The notes under the pieces: generated by a model
Told to the model about the DNA's origin: nothing
The model's input: the letters and a program-made list of their open reading frames with translations, nothing else
Databases searched by the model: none
Shown: positions 1 through 9,214 of the stretch, piece after piece
Layout of the letters: each line of letters begins with the position of its first letter
Numbering within the stretch: the first letter of the stretch is position 1
Source: Subsaximicrobium wynnwilliamsii
Lineage (GTDB): Bacteria > Bacteroidota > Bacteroidia > Flavobacteriales > Flavobacteriaceae
Assembly: GCF_007997225.1 (NCBI RefSeq)
Contig: NZ_VORM01000005.1
Coordinates: 186,001-250,000 of the forward strand
Reading direction: 5' to 3'
Length of the DNA: 64,000 nt
Position numbers and translations under genes: made by a program

Positions 1-1
1 T

Positions 2-427
2 GGCGCAACAAATGGCATTGACATAGACGATGTGTTGATGGGTTTTGAAGCAGGCACTTTGCGATTTGATGCCATTGAGATTAAAGATATACCAGACGGA
101 TCTTGCGGTGGCACCACGCCTGGAGCAGATATTGACGCGGTTTGTGCCTTATCTTCAGTGACATTATCAACTGGCAATAAGGATTTGAACACCTCTTCAA
201 TCACGGTTTATCCTAATCCATTTTCCAGCAAAATCAAACTGCAACACAATCGATCTTCAAATACGCCAATGGCATACAAGATCTATAACATGCAAGGCCA
301 ACTGCTATTGAATGGATTGGTAAACAACAATCAAGAACTGGCACTAAATAATTTACAGTCGGGCTTGTATTACTTAACATTAAACATCGATTCTAAAACA
401 GTTTCCAAGAAGATCTTGAAAATATAA
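2..427 (+). CDS. C-terminal fragment of a T9SS-secreted protein (type A sorting domain)
   Basis: The frame is open from base 2, so the start lies left of the window. About 70 residues into the visible part is the motif YPNPF, followed by alternating beta-strand-like segments, a GLYYL motif and the basic end KKILKI. This is the pattern of the Por secretion system (type IX) C-terminal sorting domain, which is removed on export to the cell surface or medium. The preceding segment contains two cysteines and no recognisable catalytic domain, so the function of the passenger protein cannot be told from here. Confidence 0.85.
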   Translation, partial: GATNGIDIDDVLMGFEAGTLRFDAIEIKDIPDGSCGGTTPGADIDAVCALSSVTLSTGNKDLNTSSITVYPNPFSSKIKLQHNRSSNTPMAYKIYNMQGQLLLNGLVNNNQELALNNLQSGLYYLTLNIDSKTVSKKILKI

Positions 428-489
428 TTTCAATTTCAGCAAAGATTTGGCAAAGACGGCGAATGGCTTTTTTCTTAAGGTCTAAACTG

Positions 490-497
490 TATCTTTG
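490..497 (+). promoter_or_regulatory. Putative sdaA promoter -7 element (TATCTTTG)
   Basis: TATCTTTG matches the Bacteroidota sigma-A -7 consensus TAnnTTTG and ends 25 bp before the sdaA ATG. The SRP RNA promoter in this window has the identical word 5 nt before its RNA start, which suggests a leader of about 20 nt here. Confidence 0.5.
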
Positions 498-522
498 TTG
501 GCTCACTTAAACGATTGCGCAA

Positions 523-1950
523 ATGGAATGTATTTCGGTTTTTGATATGCTTAAAATTGGAGTTGGTCCGTCCAGCTCACATACACTCGGTCCTTGGCGG
601 GCTGCAGAACGTTGGATCAAGAAACTTAAAGAGACCAAACGTTTTGATAAGTTGGAACACATCCAGGTCGATCTTTACGGTTCCCTGTCCCTTACCGGGA
701 AAGGGCATGCCACCGATCTTGCGGTCATGCTGGGCCTTAGTGGTGCCGATCCCGAACACATTCCTGTAGATACCATTGATGTCATTATTTCTTCCATAAA
801 GAACAGTAACTCGCTAATGCTCAATAATGAGCGGAAGGTCGCCTTCGACGCCAAAGCCGATATTGTTTTCAATAAAAAATTCCTCCCCTTTCATTCTAAT
901 GGAATGATTTTTACCGCAACCATTAATGGACGACACTACAAGGAAACCTATTATTCCATTGGGGGCGGCTTCGTAGTGCAGGAAGAGCGGAAGATCTCTA
1001 AAATGAATAAAATCATTTTCTATTGCACCTTCCCCTACCCTGTTGAAAATGGCGTGAAATTGTTGGAGTTCTGCAAGCAGTTGAACTTGCCCGTTTCGGG
1101 TGTGGTTTTGGAAAACGAGAAATCCATTCGGGATGAAGCGACTATTGATTTTGAACTTGAGCGCATCTGGAACACCATGTTGGAATGTATGTACGTGGGC
1201 TGCCATACCGAAGGCCATCTTCCTGGCGGACTTAATGTGCGTCGTCGTGCTTTTGATATGCATAAGAATTTAATAAACAACGATGTCCCTTATGAAACGC
1301 CTTTGGAATGGTTGGAAAGCATCAGAAACAATGAAGTCAAATTCAGACAAATCCTAAAATGGGTTAGCTGTTTTGCTTTGTCGGTCAACGAAGTGAACGC
1401 CTCTTTGGGTCGCGTGGTCACAGCCCCCACCAACGGAAGTGCCGGTGTGATTCCTGCGGTATTGATGTATTATATGACCATTGAAAACCATGAAGCCACT
1501 TTTGAGCATGTCAAAAAATTCCTATTGGTGGCTGGCGAGATTGGGAGCATCTTTAAAAAAGGGGCTACGATTTCGGCGGCCATGGGTGGTTGTCAAGCTG
1601 AAATTGGCGTTTCCTCTGCCATGGCTGCTGCTGCGCTTACCGAATTGCTGGGCGGTACGCCAGAACAGGTTTTGGTCGCTGCAGAAATTGCTATGGAACA
1701 CCACCTTGGCCTTACCTGCGACCCCATTGGTGGCCTAGTGCAAATCCCGTGTATTGAACGCAACTCCATGGGCGCCATCAAAGCCATAAATGCTGCCGAA
1801 TTGGCGTTAGACACCGACCCAAAAAACGTAAAAGTGCCTTTGGACAAAGTGGTGCAAACCATGTGGGAAACCGCAAAAGACATGAGCTCTAAATATAAGG
1901 AAACCAGTGAAGGTGGCTTGGCCGTTGGGGTGCATTTATCCGATTGTTAA
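523..1950 (+). CDS. sdaA: L-serine ammonia-lyase (iron-sulfur serine deaminase)
   Basis: Converts L-serine to pyruvate and ammonia in the cytoplasm. The 475-residue protein has the single-chain layout with beta and alpha parts fused. The beta domain begins at once with the signature [12 protein letters not shown] (about residue 18). The alpha domain carries [30 protein letters not shown] and [15 protein letters not shown], and the chain ends in Cys. The cysteines of GGCQAE, TCDP and the C-terminus are those expected to hold the 4Fe-4S cluster. The ATG at 523 is supported by the promoter word 25 bp upstream and by the N-terminal match to the family. It stands alone, with repeat-rich spacer on its right. 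Confidence 0.95.
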   Translation: MECISVFDMLKIGVGPSSSHTLGPWRAAERWIKKLKETKRFDKLEHIQVDLYGSLSLTGKGHATDLAVMLGLSGADPEHIPVDTIDVIISSIKNSNSLMLNNERKVAFDAKADIVFNKKFLPFHSNGMIFTATINGRHYKETYYSIGGGFVVQEERKISKMNKIIFYCTFPYPVENGVKLLEFCKQLNLPVSGVVLENEKSIRDEATIDFELERIWNTMLECMYVGCHTEGHLPGGLNVRRRAFDMHKNLINNDVPYETPLEWLESIRNNEVKFRQILKWVSCFALSVNEVNASLGRVVTAPTNGSAGVIPAVLMYYMTIENHEATFEHVKKFLLVAGEIGSIFKKGATISAAMGGCQAEIGVSSAMAAAALTELLGGTPEQVLVAAEIAMEHHLGLTCDPIGGLVQIPCIERNSMGAIKAINAAELALDTDPKNVKVPLDKVVQTMWETAKDMSSKYKETSEGGLAVGVHLSDC

Positions 1951-1980
1951 TTTTAAGTCAAAGCGTTGAATTCTCGCAAA

Positions 1981-2233
1981 CCTGCCGGCAGGCAGGGGCG
2001 CAAAGGCGCGGAGATTCACTCACATGGATGTTTGTTAGTATTTCGAACTAAACCACTAAGGATTATAGTGCCATAGGTTTTCTTAAACAGACTGAAAGTC
2101 TGTTGAATTCGTGAAATTTTTGGTGACCAATTTACGCATGCAATTTCAGGGAGCGAGTGAACCAACCTACTGGTCATACAGGTTCGTGAAAACCAACCTA
2201 CCGGGCCTACAGGTTCGTGAAATTCGTGGCAAA
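1981..2233 (+). repeat. Intergenic repeat element, copy A (partner of the higB insertion)
   Basis: The 357-bp gap between sdaA and panB holds no credible gene. It begins with the GC-rich word CCTGCCGGCAGGCAGG (1981-1996). From 2047 it contains ACTAAACCACTA, CATAGGTTTT and the palindromic CAGACTGAAAGTCTG followed by TTGAATTCGTGAAAT, then at the right end GGTTCGTGAAATTCGTGGC. The same words in the same order occur at 14123-14325 inside the broken higB gene. Two direct copies of a sub-unit (ACCAACCTAC... CAGGTTCGTGAAA) lie at about 2161-2223. Confidence 0.7.
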
Positions 2234-2307
2234 ACCTTGAACCTTGAATATTGAACCTTGAATTCATTAAAAACACTGTATTTTTACAATTCATATAAAA
2301 ACAACAC

Positions 2308-3126
2308 ATGTCAACCGCAAAAAAAGACTATAAGAGAATTACCGTGAAATCCTTGGTGGAGATGAAACAAAACCACGAAAAAATTTCCATGCTCACTGCT
2401 TACGATTATACCATGGCCAAAATTGTGGATGGCGCTGGTGTGGACGTGATTTTGGTGGGCGATTCAGCAAGCAACGTGATGGCTGGCCATGAAACCACTT
2501 TGCCCATTACCTTAGACCAAATGATTTATCATGCCTCCTCGGTGGTAAGAGCTACAGAACGAGCGCTGGTAGTGGTTGATCTCCCCTTCGGAAGTTACCA
2601 AAGTGACCCCAAAGAAGCCTTGCGTTCTGCCATTAGAATCATGAAGGAATCTGGCGGACATGCGGTTAAGATGGAAGGCGGCAAGGAAGTCAAGGAATCC
2701 ATCAAGCGTATTCTGAATGCTGGCATTCCCGTGATGGGCCATTTGGGCTTAACGCCGCAATCCATCTATAAATTTGGGACTTACACCGTTCGTGCCAAAG
2801 AAGAGGAAGAAGCACAACGCCTTAAGGATGATGCGCTCATGCTGGAAAAAGCGGGTTGCTTCGCGCTTGTTCTGGAGAAAATTCCTGCAAAATTGGCAGA
2901 AGAAGTGGCCAAAAGTGTCTCTATCCCAGTCATTGGCATTGGCGCTGGCAATGGTGTTGACGGACAAGTACTGGTTCTACACGATATGATTGGCATGACT
3001 TACGAGTTCCAACCGCGATTTTTGCGACGCTACATGAATCTCTACGACGATATGACCACTGCCATTTCCCAATACGTGGATGATGTGAAAACGGTGGATT
3101 TTCCCAGTGATTCGGAGCAATACTGA
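2308..3126 (+). CDS. panB: 3-methyl-2-oxobutanoate hydroxymethyltransferase
   Basis: First committed step of pantothenate/CoA synthesis: transfers a hydroxymethyl group from 5,10-methylenetetrahydrofolate to alpha-ketoisovalerate, giving ketopantoate. The 272-residue protein is a full-length TIM-barrel family member. [20 protein letters not shown] (about 50-69) provides the Mg-binding Asp, HAVKMEGG the second ligand region, and [19 protein letters not shown] the C-terminal active-site loop. The stop codon TGA at 3124-3126 runs straight into a hexanucleotide array. No other pantothenate gene is adjacent. Confidence 0.96.
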   Translation: MSTAKKDYKRITVKSLVEMKQNHEKISMLTAYDYTMAKIVDGAGVDVILVGDSASNVMAGHETTLPITLDQMIYHASSVVRATERALVVVDLPFGSYQSDPKEALRSAIRIMKESGGHAVKMEGGKEVKESIKRILNAGIPVMGHLGLTPQSIYKFGTYTVRAKEEEEAQRLKDDALMLEKAGCFALVLEKIPAKLAEEVAKSVSIPVIGIGAGNGVDGQVLVLHDMIGMTYEFQPRFLRRYMNLYDDMTTAISQYVDDVKTVDFPSDSEQY

Positions 3127-3457
3127 AGACGAAGACGAAGACGAAGATGAAGATGAAGATGAAGATGAAATTGAAATTGAACTTGAACTTGAACTTGAAC
3201 TGAAGATGAAGATGAAGACGAAGATGAACTTGAACTGAAGACGAAGACGAAGACGAAGATGAAGATGAAGATGAAGATGAAGATGAAGATGAAGATGAAG
3301 ATGAAATTGAAATTGAACTTGAACTTGAACTTGAACTGAAGATGAAATTGAAGATGAAGATGAACTTGAACTGAAGACGAAGACGAAGATGAAGATGAAG
3401 ATGAAGATGAACTTGAACTTGAACTGAAGATGAAGGTGAAGATGAAGATGAAGACTG
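3125..3457 (+). repeat. Hexanucleotide array (GAAGAY / GAACTT)n, about 330 bp
   Basis: A purine-rich simple repeat built of six-base units GAAGAC, GAAGAT and GAACTT begins at the panB stop codon and runs about 330 bp, with higher-order blocks repeating in the order GAAGAT, GAAATT, GAACTT. It has no start codon and no hairpin. The following stretch to 3625 contains two copies of an ACCTGAAAAACGGTA-type unit and the AATTCGT words of the dispersed repeat family. Confidence 0.9.
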
Positions 3458-3625
3458 TTTAGTAAATTACAACCTATTCATTCCTTCTTAGCATTTGAAA
3501 CTTAAGATAACAACGGATAACATATTCGTGTTAACCAACCTGAAAAACGGTAACCAGATTCGTTATAATTCGTTTCAACCTACCTGAAAAACGGTAGGCA
3601 GGTTCGTTTTAATTAGTGATAATTA

Positions 3626-4339
3626 GTGAAATTCGTGTCTAAATTCGTGGTTAAACATTCAGATAAAAATAATTTACAAGTCCTTTACGAAGACAACCAC
3701 ATCATCATCGTGAATAAGCGCGCTGGGGATATTGTGCAGGGCGACAAGACTGGCGATAAACCTTTGAGCGAAGTCGTTAAAAGTTATATTAAGGATAAGT
3801 ACAACAAACCCGGCAAGGTCTATTTGGGCGTGGTGCACCGTTTGGACCGCCCAACCACAGGCATCGTGATGTTTGCCAAGACCAGTAAAGCCTTACCACG
3901 ACTCAATAAGCTCTTTGCTGAAAAAAAAACGAACAAGACCTATTGGGCCATTGTCAAAAATCCGCCAGTGAAAACGGAAGACACCTTGCTGCATTGGCTG
4001 AAAAAGAATCCCAAGAACAATAAATCGGCGGCACATCACAAGGAAATTTCCGACGGGAAAAAAGCCATTCTGCATTATACCACCCTAAAAACCTTAGACA
4101 ATTATACCTTGCTGGAAGTCACTTTGGAAACTGGGCGTCATCATCAAATACGCGTGCAACTGGCCAGCATCGGGTCGCCCATCAAAGGGGATTTGAAATA
4201 TGGCTTCAACCGAAGCAATCCCGATGGCAGCATCAGTTTACACGCCAGGCGTTTGCAGTTCGTGCATCCAGTTTCTAATGAAGCCATTGATATTGAGGCG
4301 CCTTTGCCCGAAGATGCCGTTTGGAATGCTTGTCTCTAA
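3626..4339 (+). CDS. RluA-family pseudouridine synthase
   Basis: Isomerises uridine to pseudouridine in rRNA or tRNA. The catalytic signature HRLDRPTTGIVMFAKT contains the essential Asp (about residue 75), and GRHHQIRVQL and GDLKYG follow at the usual spacing. There is no S4 domain, so this is the short form (237 residues from the first GTG). The start is uncertain: GTG codons lie at 3626, 3635 and 3647, all inside a copy of the dispersed AATTCGTGAAATTCGTGG repeat. The GTG at 3647 (reading VVKHSDKNNLQVLYEDNH) is as plausible as 3626, because the family domain begins only at LQVLYEDNHI. The exact target position cannot be assigned. Confidence 0.88.
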   Translation: MKFVSKFVVKHSDKNNLQVLYEDNHIIIVNKRAGDIVQGDKTGDKPLSEVVKSYIKDKYNKPGKVYLGVVHRLDRPTTGIVMFAKTSKALPRLNKLFAEKKTNKTYWAIVKNPPVKTEDTLLHWLKKNPKNNKSAAHHKEISDGKKAILHYTTLKTLDNYTLLEVTLETGRHHQIRVQLASIGSPIKGDLKYGFNRSNPDGSISLHARRLQFVHPVSNEAIDIEAPLPEDAVWNACL

Positions 4340-4364
4340 GGCCATTGAGAGCCTGTATAGTCAA

Positions 4365-4566
4365 GTCATTGTGAGCCTGCCTATCGCAAGATTTGGTGCA
4401 TTTAGGCGACGAAGCAATCTCAGGAACCGTGTACAGTCATGGCGAGCCCGCCTATCGCAAGATTTGGAGCTTTTGGGCGACGAAGCAATCTCATGATAGC
4501 ATCTAGATTCTGATTCAGCAGATTGCCGCGGTCGTACCTCCCCTGCCTATGCCGGCAGGCAGGCTC
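4365..4566 (+). repeat. Direct repeat pair plus GC-rich repeat motif
   Basis: Two 58-bp units at 4365-4422 and 4436-4493 share the block GCCTATCGCAAGATTTGG and end in GCGACGAAGCAATCTCA, with a few substitutions between them. Further right come AGATTGCCGCGGTCGTACCT and the GC-rich word GCCGGCAGGCAGGCTCGCAA (about 4554-4571). The arrangement resembles dispersed intergenic repeats common in this group. No gene fits here. Confidence 0.7.
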
Positions 4567-4599
4567 GCAATGACGAACCAAGAGGCCTCGCAATCACAA

Positions 4600-5418
4600 C
4601 TATTCCAAAGCATACGCGATCACAAGCAGCACCCCTTCATTCGGTTTCGATTTCAAATCAAATTGCGCCCCAATCAGTTGCGCTCGATGTTCCATGTTGA
4701 TGAGCCCCGAGCCTTTTTCCGCGGAAGCGATATCAAATCCAACGCCATTGTCGCTGGCAGTAATTAGAAGCTGTGTTTCTTGATAATCCAAAATGACCTT
4801 AATTCCGTCAGCTTCGGAATATTTCATGCTGTTGGAAAAGAATTCCTGTAAAATGCGGAATAAAACAAGTTCATGAGGTCGGTTGGGCAATGCTGTTTGA
4901 TCACCTTTAATAATCAATTCCGCAGAAGAAAACACCAAACGTTTTAAGCGGTCCAACTCATTCTGAAGGCTTTCAACCAAACTAGTATTGAGCAGCACCT
5001 CACTATTAAGGGATTTAGATAACGCGCGCACCTCTTCAAGACTATCGCTCACCATTTGTGAGGTCTCCTGAAAGCTGGCCGATAAACTAGTATCTACCTT
5101 GGCGTTGAGCATGCCCAACTGCATTTTGGCCAAGACCAGCATCTGCCCGACATTATCGTGCAATTCCCTGCCAACGTACATTAAGGTCTGCTCTTGGATT
5201 TCAGACTGGGTGCGGGCAATTTCAACGTCATAGGCTTTTTGTTGCGCGATTTGATCTAACAACAGTTTGTTTTTTCGTTTTTGAAAGGTCACAAAGAAAA
5301 TAATAACCATGGCAGATAAGAGCAGCACTACAATGGTCATATAACCAATGAGCGCTATTTCTTCCTCTTTGATTACTTGTTCTTGTAAAGCGAATAGATA
5401 AAACCGAATGAAAAACAT
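4600..5418 (-). CDS. NarL-type sensor histidine kinase (HisKA_3)
   Basis: The 272-residue protein has one membrane segment (about 25-46), a short coiled linker, the H-box HDNVGQ with the phospho-accepting His at about residue 87, an N-box around FSNSMKYS (about 194), and ATP-binding boxes DNGVGFD (223-229) and GSGLINM (236-242). It has no sensory domain of its own. The gene upstream encodes a multi-pass membrane protein and overlaps it by 46 bp, so the two are probably translated together and may form one receptor. No response regulator lies nearby. The ATG at 5418 is the only ATG/GTG/TTG that keeps the membrane segment. Confidence 0.88.
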   Translation of the reverse strand: MFFIRFYLFALQEQVIKEEEIALIGYMTIVVLLLSAMVIIFFVTFQKRKNKLLLDQIAQQKAYDVEIARTQSEIQEQTLMYVGRELHDNVGQMLVLAKMQLGMLNAKVDTSLSASFQETSQMVSDSLEEVRALSKSLNSEVLLNTSLVESLQNELDRLKRLVFSSAELIIKGDQTALPNRPHELVLFRILQEFFSNSMKYSEADGIKVILDYQETQLLITASDNGVGFDIASAEKGSGLINMEHRAQLIGAQFDLKSKPNEGVLLVIAYALE

Positions 5419-6080
5419 GAATAGGTCAAGATATTAATAATGAGTAATAATAAAACTCTGAATTGAATGAAATCTGTATTTACAGCTCTATAATAACTAC
5501 CAAATATAAAAAGAGGTGCAACACACAGATACCAAAATAACAATGCCACACTAATATAGAAAGATGGCAGTTTGTAAAATTTAAGCAAAACCTCACTCCT
5601 GATTAATTCCAAAAAGTACAAAACCACAAAAACACAAATAATCATTGTTCCCAGCAACATATTGTAGGGTAAACTCATAACGAAGAATGCATTTGTTTGA
5701 AGGAAAAATACAATTGTAAATAGACTATAAGCCACTATCGAACCTCGAATGATGATTTTAAACTTTTTAGAGCTTAGTAGGCCCGAGTAAAAAATACCAA
5801 TCAGTCCAATTGCTAAAAAAGAGTAAATATTATAAAGCCAAGTATTTGGGCAAAACACAGAATTTTTTAAAGCAATATACCACTCATAATCATAGTTGTT
5901 TTGCAAAATTTGAGTATAAACACCTAAAGTTTCCACAACCACAGTTAGCCATAAGTAATAAACAAATATTCTTATGGTTTTATGCTTTGTTTTATTTAAA
6001 TAAATACTACCAGATACGGCAGCAGCTAATTCAAAAAACTTAGTAAAAAATTCATCGTTATTGATGAGAAAATCCTGCAC
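5373..6080 (-). CDS. Multi-pass membrane protein, probable sensor partner of the kinase
   Basis: The 235-residue protein has about six hydrophobic segments (roughly 30-52, 75-100, 110-130, 135-158, 168-190, 205-232) and no recognised domain. Its 3' end overlaps the start of the downstream histidine kinase by 46 bp, and the gene upstream ends 9 bp before it. This suggests it supplies the membrane-sensing part of a two-gene receptor (inference). No catalytic motif is visible. Confidence 0.75.
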   Translation of the reverse strand: MQDFLINNDEFFTKFFELAAAVSGSIYLNKTKHKTIRIFVYYLWLTVVVETLGVYTQILQNNYDYEWYIALKNSVFCPNTWLYNIYSFLAIGLIGIFYSGLLSSKKFKIIIRGSIVAYSLFTIVFFLQTNAFFVMSLPYNMLLGTMIICVFVVLYFLELIRSEVLLKFYKLPSFYISVALLFWYLCVAPLFIFGSYYRAVNTDFIQFRVLLLLIINILTYSCFSFGFIYSLYKNK

Positions 6081-6089
6081 CTTGCAATT

Positions 6090-6614
6090 TTATTGAGGAT
6101 AATTAGCACCTGGAGGCTTCCCCTCTGAACCGTGGTTCAATCCACCAACGCCAGGAATATCGCCATCATCACCTCTTTTTAAACTTAGCCCTAACAAGTT
6201 GCCTTCAGATTTGTTCTGGTTGGCACTATACCCCGTTGGCATCATAAACATGGTGGTGTAGCCTTGGCCTTCGTTAGATTCTGGATAAGCACCTAAATAA
6301 ATGCGAATGCCATTCATGGTATAGTTGTTTTTCTTGGCCTGGTCTTCAGCATAATCCAAAAACGTTCTTACTTCTTCCAAAGCATACCAAGACGAGCGGT
6401 TATCGCCACCTTCACGGGTTACGATGGAGTCGCTAATTAATTTGTAGCGCGGGTCGTAAGCGCGATCAAGTGTTTTGGCTTCTTCAGCGGTAATCAAGCC
6501 TTTTGGCTCGGTTGGGTCCACACCCTCAAGGTCTGAACTGTTTTGTTGCACATAAAAATACATGGCAATGGCACCGATGATGATGCCCAAAATAAGTAAT
6601 CCGAAATTTTTCAT
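6090..6614 (-). CDS. Membrane-anchored hypothetical protein
   Basis: The 174-residue protein has an uncleaved-looking N-terminal membrane anchor (residues 4-22) and a soluble part rich in Asp, Glu and Gly, ending in a Gly/Pro-rich tail (GVGGLNHGSEGKPPGANYPQ). I do not recognise the family. It is the first gene of a minus-strand run followed at 9 bp by the membrane protein and then by the histidine kinase, so a role in the same signalling unit is possible but unproven. Confidence 0.7.
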   Translation of the reverse strand: MKNFGLLILGIIIGAIAMYFYVQQNSSDLEGVDPTEPKGLITAEEAKTLDRAYDPRYKLISDSIVTREGGDNRSSWYALEEVRTFLDYAEDQAKKNNYTMNGIRIYLGAYPESNEGQGYTTMFMMPTGYSANQNKSEGNLLGLSLKRGDDGDIPGVGGLNHGSEGKPPGANYPQ

Positions 6615-6782
6615 TATTGGTTGGTTTGATTAATTGCGCGACTAAAGTATTAAAATTTTAAGAGTTTTCTTATGAAATGAAGTAAAAATTGACTTAGGAC
6701 GTAGGACTAAAAAATGACATAAGACGTAAGACTAAATTGACTTAGGACGCTTTGACTAATGACGTAGGACTAAAATTTACTT

Positions 6783-6907
6783 GCTCAAGGCTCAAAACTC
6801 ACCACTCACAACTCAAAGCTCAAGACTCAAAGCTCAAGGCTCAAAACTCAAAGCTCAAGACTCAAGGCTCAAAACTCAAAGCTCAAGACTCAAAGCTCAA
6901 AACTCAA
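6783..6907 (+). repeat. Heptanucleotide array (RCTCAAR)n
   Basis: Eighteen or so imperfect 7-bp units of the types GCTCAAG, ACTCAAA and GCTCAAA. The array runs into the 3' end of pxpC: the last residues and the stop codon (6897-6899 on the minus strand) are made of repeat units. Further left, 6690-6780 holds a degenerate related stretch built of GACTTAGGACGTAGGACTAA-like words. Confidence 0.9.
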
Positions 6908-7742
6908 ACCGAAGCTCAGCCCCAATATTCTTTTGCGCCAGTCGGTCGATGGCTTGCTCGCTAAGCTGAAGTACTCTGGGATAACCGCCCGTGGTTTGGC
7001 AGTCGCGCATCAAAATCACCAATTGCCCAGATGGCGTTAATTGCACGCTGCCCGGTAAGACCAGAGAAGTGAATATGGGTTCCAATTCATTTTCAAAGTG
7101 CTCGTTTAATTGATAAGCCATGCGGTTGCTGTCTTTTGACACTGTAAAGGTTTTGGAAGTAAGCGCACGTTGCTGGGTTTCGCTTAAGGCATCATATTCC
7201 GGGCCTTTGAAGACCTCGATGAGCTTCGTGTCAAAATGTGCAGTCGGTGTTTTTACCGAAGCTTTTTGCAATTGTTTGGGCAAGGTCTGTTCCTTAATAG
7301 GCAAACGCGTTCCTTTTTTTAATCTGAATTCGGCTGTAATATTGGCATACTGACTCCTACTGCCCATGACCAATTCGGTTTGGAAGCCTCCCAAAACCGC
7401 GAGATACCCTCTACAGCCCTTCTGCGCAGCACCAAATGTCAAGGTATCGCCAGCTTGAATGCGCAAGGCCATATTTTGTTTGACAGCGTGTTTATTAATT
7501 TTCAAATCGCTAACCGCGCCAGTAACACAAATCAAAGCATTGCTATGGCATTTTAAGTTTGGCCCCAAGAGCGTCCACTCCAAAACCGCAGCATCATGGT
7601 GGTTTCCTAAAATCAAATTGGCGAGTTTTGCCGAGTACTGATCCATCGCACCAGAATATGGCACACCAAATTGCTGCAGGCTAAAGCGCCCTAAATCTTG
7701 TATGCTGTCGTATAAACCTGCTTTTAAGAGCTCAATCATCAC
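6897..7742 (-). CDS. pxpC: 5-oxoprolinase subunit PxpC (KipA/AHS2 family)
   Basis: One of three subunits of the ATP-dependent 5-oxoprolinase that opens pyroglutamate to glutamate. The 281-residue protein shows the family start (GLYDSIQDLGRFSLQQFG... PYSGAMDQYSAKLAN), the core GSRSQYANITAEFR and the C-terminal block LVILMRDCQTTGGYPRVLQL. It overlaps pxpB by 11 bp, so the subunits should be co-translated. The final codons (RFEF) and stop lie in the adjoining heptanucleotide array, so the original C-terminus may have been slightly altered. Confidence 0.93.
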   Translation of the reverse strand: MMIELLKAGLYDSIQDLGRFSLQQFGVPYSGAMDQYSAKLANLILGNHHDAAVLEWTLLGPNLKCHSNALICVTGAVSDLKINKHAVKQNMALRIQAGDTLTFGAAQKGCRGYLAVLGGFQTELVMGSRSQYANITAEFRLKKGTRLPIKEQTLPKQLQKASVKTPTAHFDTKLIEVFKGPEYDALSETQQRALTSKTFTVSKDSNRMAYQLNEHFENELEPIFTSLVLPGSVQLTPSGQLVILMRDCQTTGGYPRVLQLSEQAIDRLAQKNIGAELRFEF

Positions 7743-8475
7743 TATTTTCGAATTCTAGGTTATAGCTTCCATTTTTTATGGCTTCGGAAATTTTAGCGTG
7801 TTCATCCAGATCTGTTGGATAAAACCGTACTTGGTCGCCAGCTCTTGCAAAACAAGGTGGCTCCTTATTAACATCAAATAGTTCCAACGGACAATTGCCA
7901 ATCACATTCCAACCTGCCGGACTCGCATTGGGATAAATCCCAGTTTGAGAACCGCCAATCGCCACCGCACCTTTTTCGATGCGTTGTCTTGGTTTTGATT
8001 TCCGCGGCACATGAAGCTGTTCCTCCAATCCGCCCAAGTATAAAAAGCCGGGTAAAAACCCAATAAAATAAACCGTATAAATCGCTTCGGAATGTCGCTT
8101 GATAATATCCGCAATGGATAGCTTTTTCAACTCGGAAATTTCAGCCAAATCCAATCCGAAGTGTTCGTGATAACACACGGGGATGTTCCATAGTTTTGTA
8201 TCTCCTTTTTCAGTAGAGACACAAGCCTCATAAATCTGTTTTAGGGCTGAAACTTCAGTATTGAGGTTGTCAATAGTGACATGGTAAGTAATTAATATCG
8301 AATTATATGCGTTAGCTACTTGAAGTATTTGTTTAGCATTGTTTTTAAGCAGTTCATTTTTGAAGTTTAGCACATCTTCGAGAATAATGCGATTGATTTT
8401 TGGAGGCCATTGCACCAAAATAGAGCGCTCAGTAAAGCGTTTATAAATCAGTTTAAAATCAGTTTTTTCCATCAA
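7732..8475 (-). CDS. pxpB: 5-oxoprolinase subunit PxpB (KipI/AHS1 family)
   Basis: The 247-residue subunit carries the diagnostic block GFLPGFLYLGGL (about 140-151), then VPRKSKPRQRIEKGAVAIGG and SPAGWNVIGNCP. It overlaps pxpA by 4 bp at its start and pxpC by 11 bp at its end. PxpB and PxpC together resemble a single split carboxylase-like domain and act with PxpA in cytoplasmic 5-oxoproline hydrolysis. In Bacillus the homologues were first described as the kinase A inhibitor KipI and its partner, but the full pxpABC gene set here favours the oxoprolinase role. Confidence 0.93.
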   Translation of the reverse strand: MMEKTDFKLIYKRFTERSILVQWPPKINRIILEDVLNFKNELLKNNAKQILQVANAYNSILITYHVTIDNLNTEVSALKQIYEACVSTEKGDTKLWNIPVCYHEHFGLDLAEISELKKLSIADIIKRHSEAIYTVYFIGFLPGFLYLGGLEEQLHVPRKSKPRQRIEKGAVAIGGSQTGIYPNASPAGWNVIGNCPLELFDVNKEPPCFARAGDQVRFYPTDLDEHAKISEAIKNGSYNLEFENSDD

Positions 8476-9209
8476 GACATAGTTATGTGATGTGCCATTA
8501 ATTTAGTTCGCAAATGCTCAAGATTTTCCACAACATTTTTGCCATCGCCATGCACGCAAAACGTATCGGCTTTCATGCTCACCTCTACCCCATCGCGGGT
8601 TCTTACTTTTCCCTCAGAGACCATGCGATACACCTGGGCAAACATCTCGTCCGGATTATGGATGAGCGCCTGTTCGTGAGTTCTGGCCACCAAAGATAAG
8701 TCTGCATTATAATGCCTATCGGCAAAAGCCTCGAACATGACTGGAACACCCTGCGCCTTGGCAACTTTGGCAATGACCGATTGATAAGGCGCATAAAGGA
8801 TGAAATTTCCGCCAAAACCTTTGACCACCTCCACCACTACTTTCGCTGTTGCCTCGTCTTTTGCTGCCAAATTGTATAAAGCGCCATGAGGCTTGACGTG
8901 GTGCAGGTTTCCGTTTTTCTGTTTTAGAATCGTCATCAAACTTTCGATTTGAAAGGTCAAACTCTTCCGCAGTTCTTCCGCAGGAATTTGCATGACTTTG
9001 CGCCCAAAATTAGCTTTATCTGGAAATGAGGGATGCGCTCCAATCTTGACCTGATGCCTTTGCGCCAAATCCACCACAGTTTCCATAGTTGCAAGATCGC
9101 CCGCATGAGCGCCACAGGCAATGTTGCAGGACGAAATCAAGGGCATGATGCTAGCTTCGTTGCCCATGCCTTCACCTAAATCACAATTGATGTCAATGCT
9201 ACTATTCAT
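8472..9209 (-). CDS. pxpA: 5-oxoprolinase subunit PxpA (LamB/YcsF family)
   Basis: The 245-residue protein opens with the family signature DINCDLGEGMGNE and SCNIACGAHAGD, followed by IGAHPSFPDKANFGR, VKPHGALYN, EAFADRHYNADLSLVAR and FCVHGDGKN, in the standard order. It is the polysaccharide-deacetylase-like barrel subunit thought to bind 5-oxoproline. It sits 5 bp downstream of the Nramp-like transporter gene and overlaps pxpB by 4 bp. Confidence 0.95.
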   Translation of the reverse strand: MNSSIDINCDLGEGMGNEASIMPLISSCNIACGAHAGDLATMETVVDLAQRHQVKIGAHPSFPDKANFGRKVMQIPAEELRKSLTFQIESLMTILKQKNGNLHHVKPHGALYNLAAKDEATAKVVVEVVKGFGGNFILYAPYQSVIAKVAKAQGVPVMFEAFADRHYNADLSLVARTHEQALIHNPDEMFAQVYRMVSEGKVRTRDGVEVSMKADTFCVHGDGKNVVENLEHLRTKLMAHHITMS

Positions 9210-9214
9210 GCCTT

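Noticed and set aside
2016-2309. Minus-strand 97-residue ORF between sdaA and panB
   Set aside because: It lies entirely in repeat element copy A, and the same repeat in higB is non-coding.
3125-3457. GAAGAY array as an Asp/Glu-rich coding sequence
   Set aside because: It begins at the panB stop, has no start codon, and mixes units that change the reading; it is a simple repeat.
4200-4496. Plus-strand ORF over the end of the RluA gene and the repeat units
   Set aside because: It is a shadow of the RluA gene in another frame continuing into dispersed repeats.
6752-6969. Two plus-strand ORFs of about 60-70 residues
   Set aside because: They consist of the RCTCAAR array (repeated Ser-Lys-Leu words) and run antisense to pxpC.
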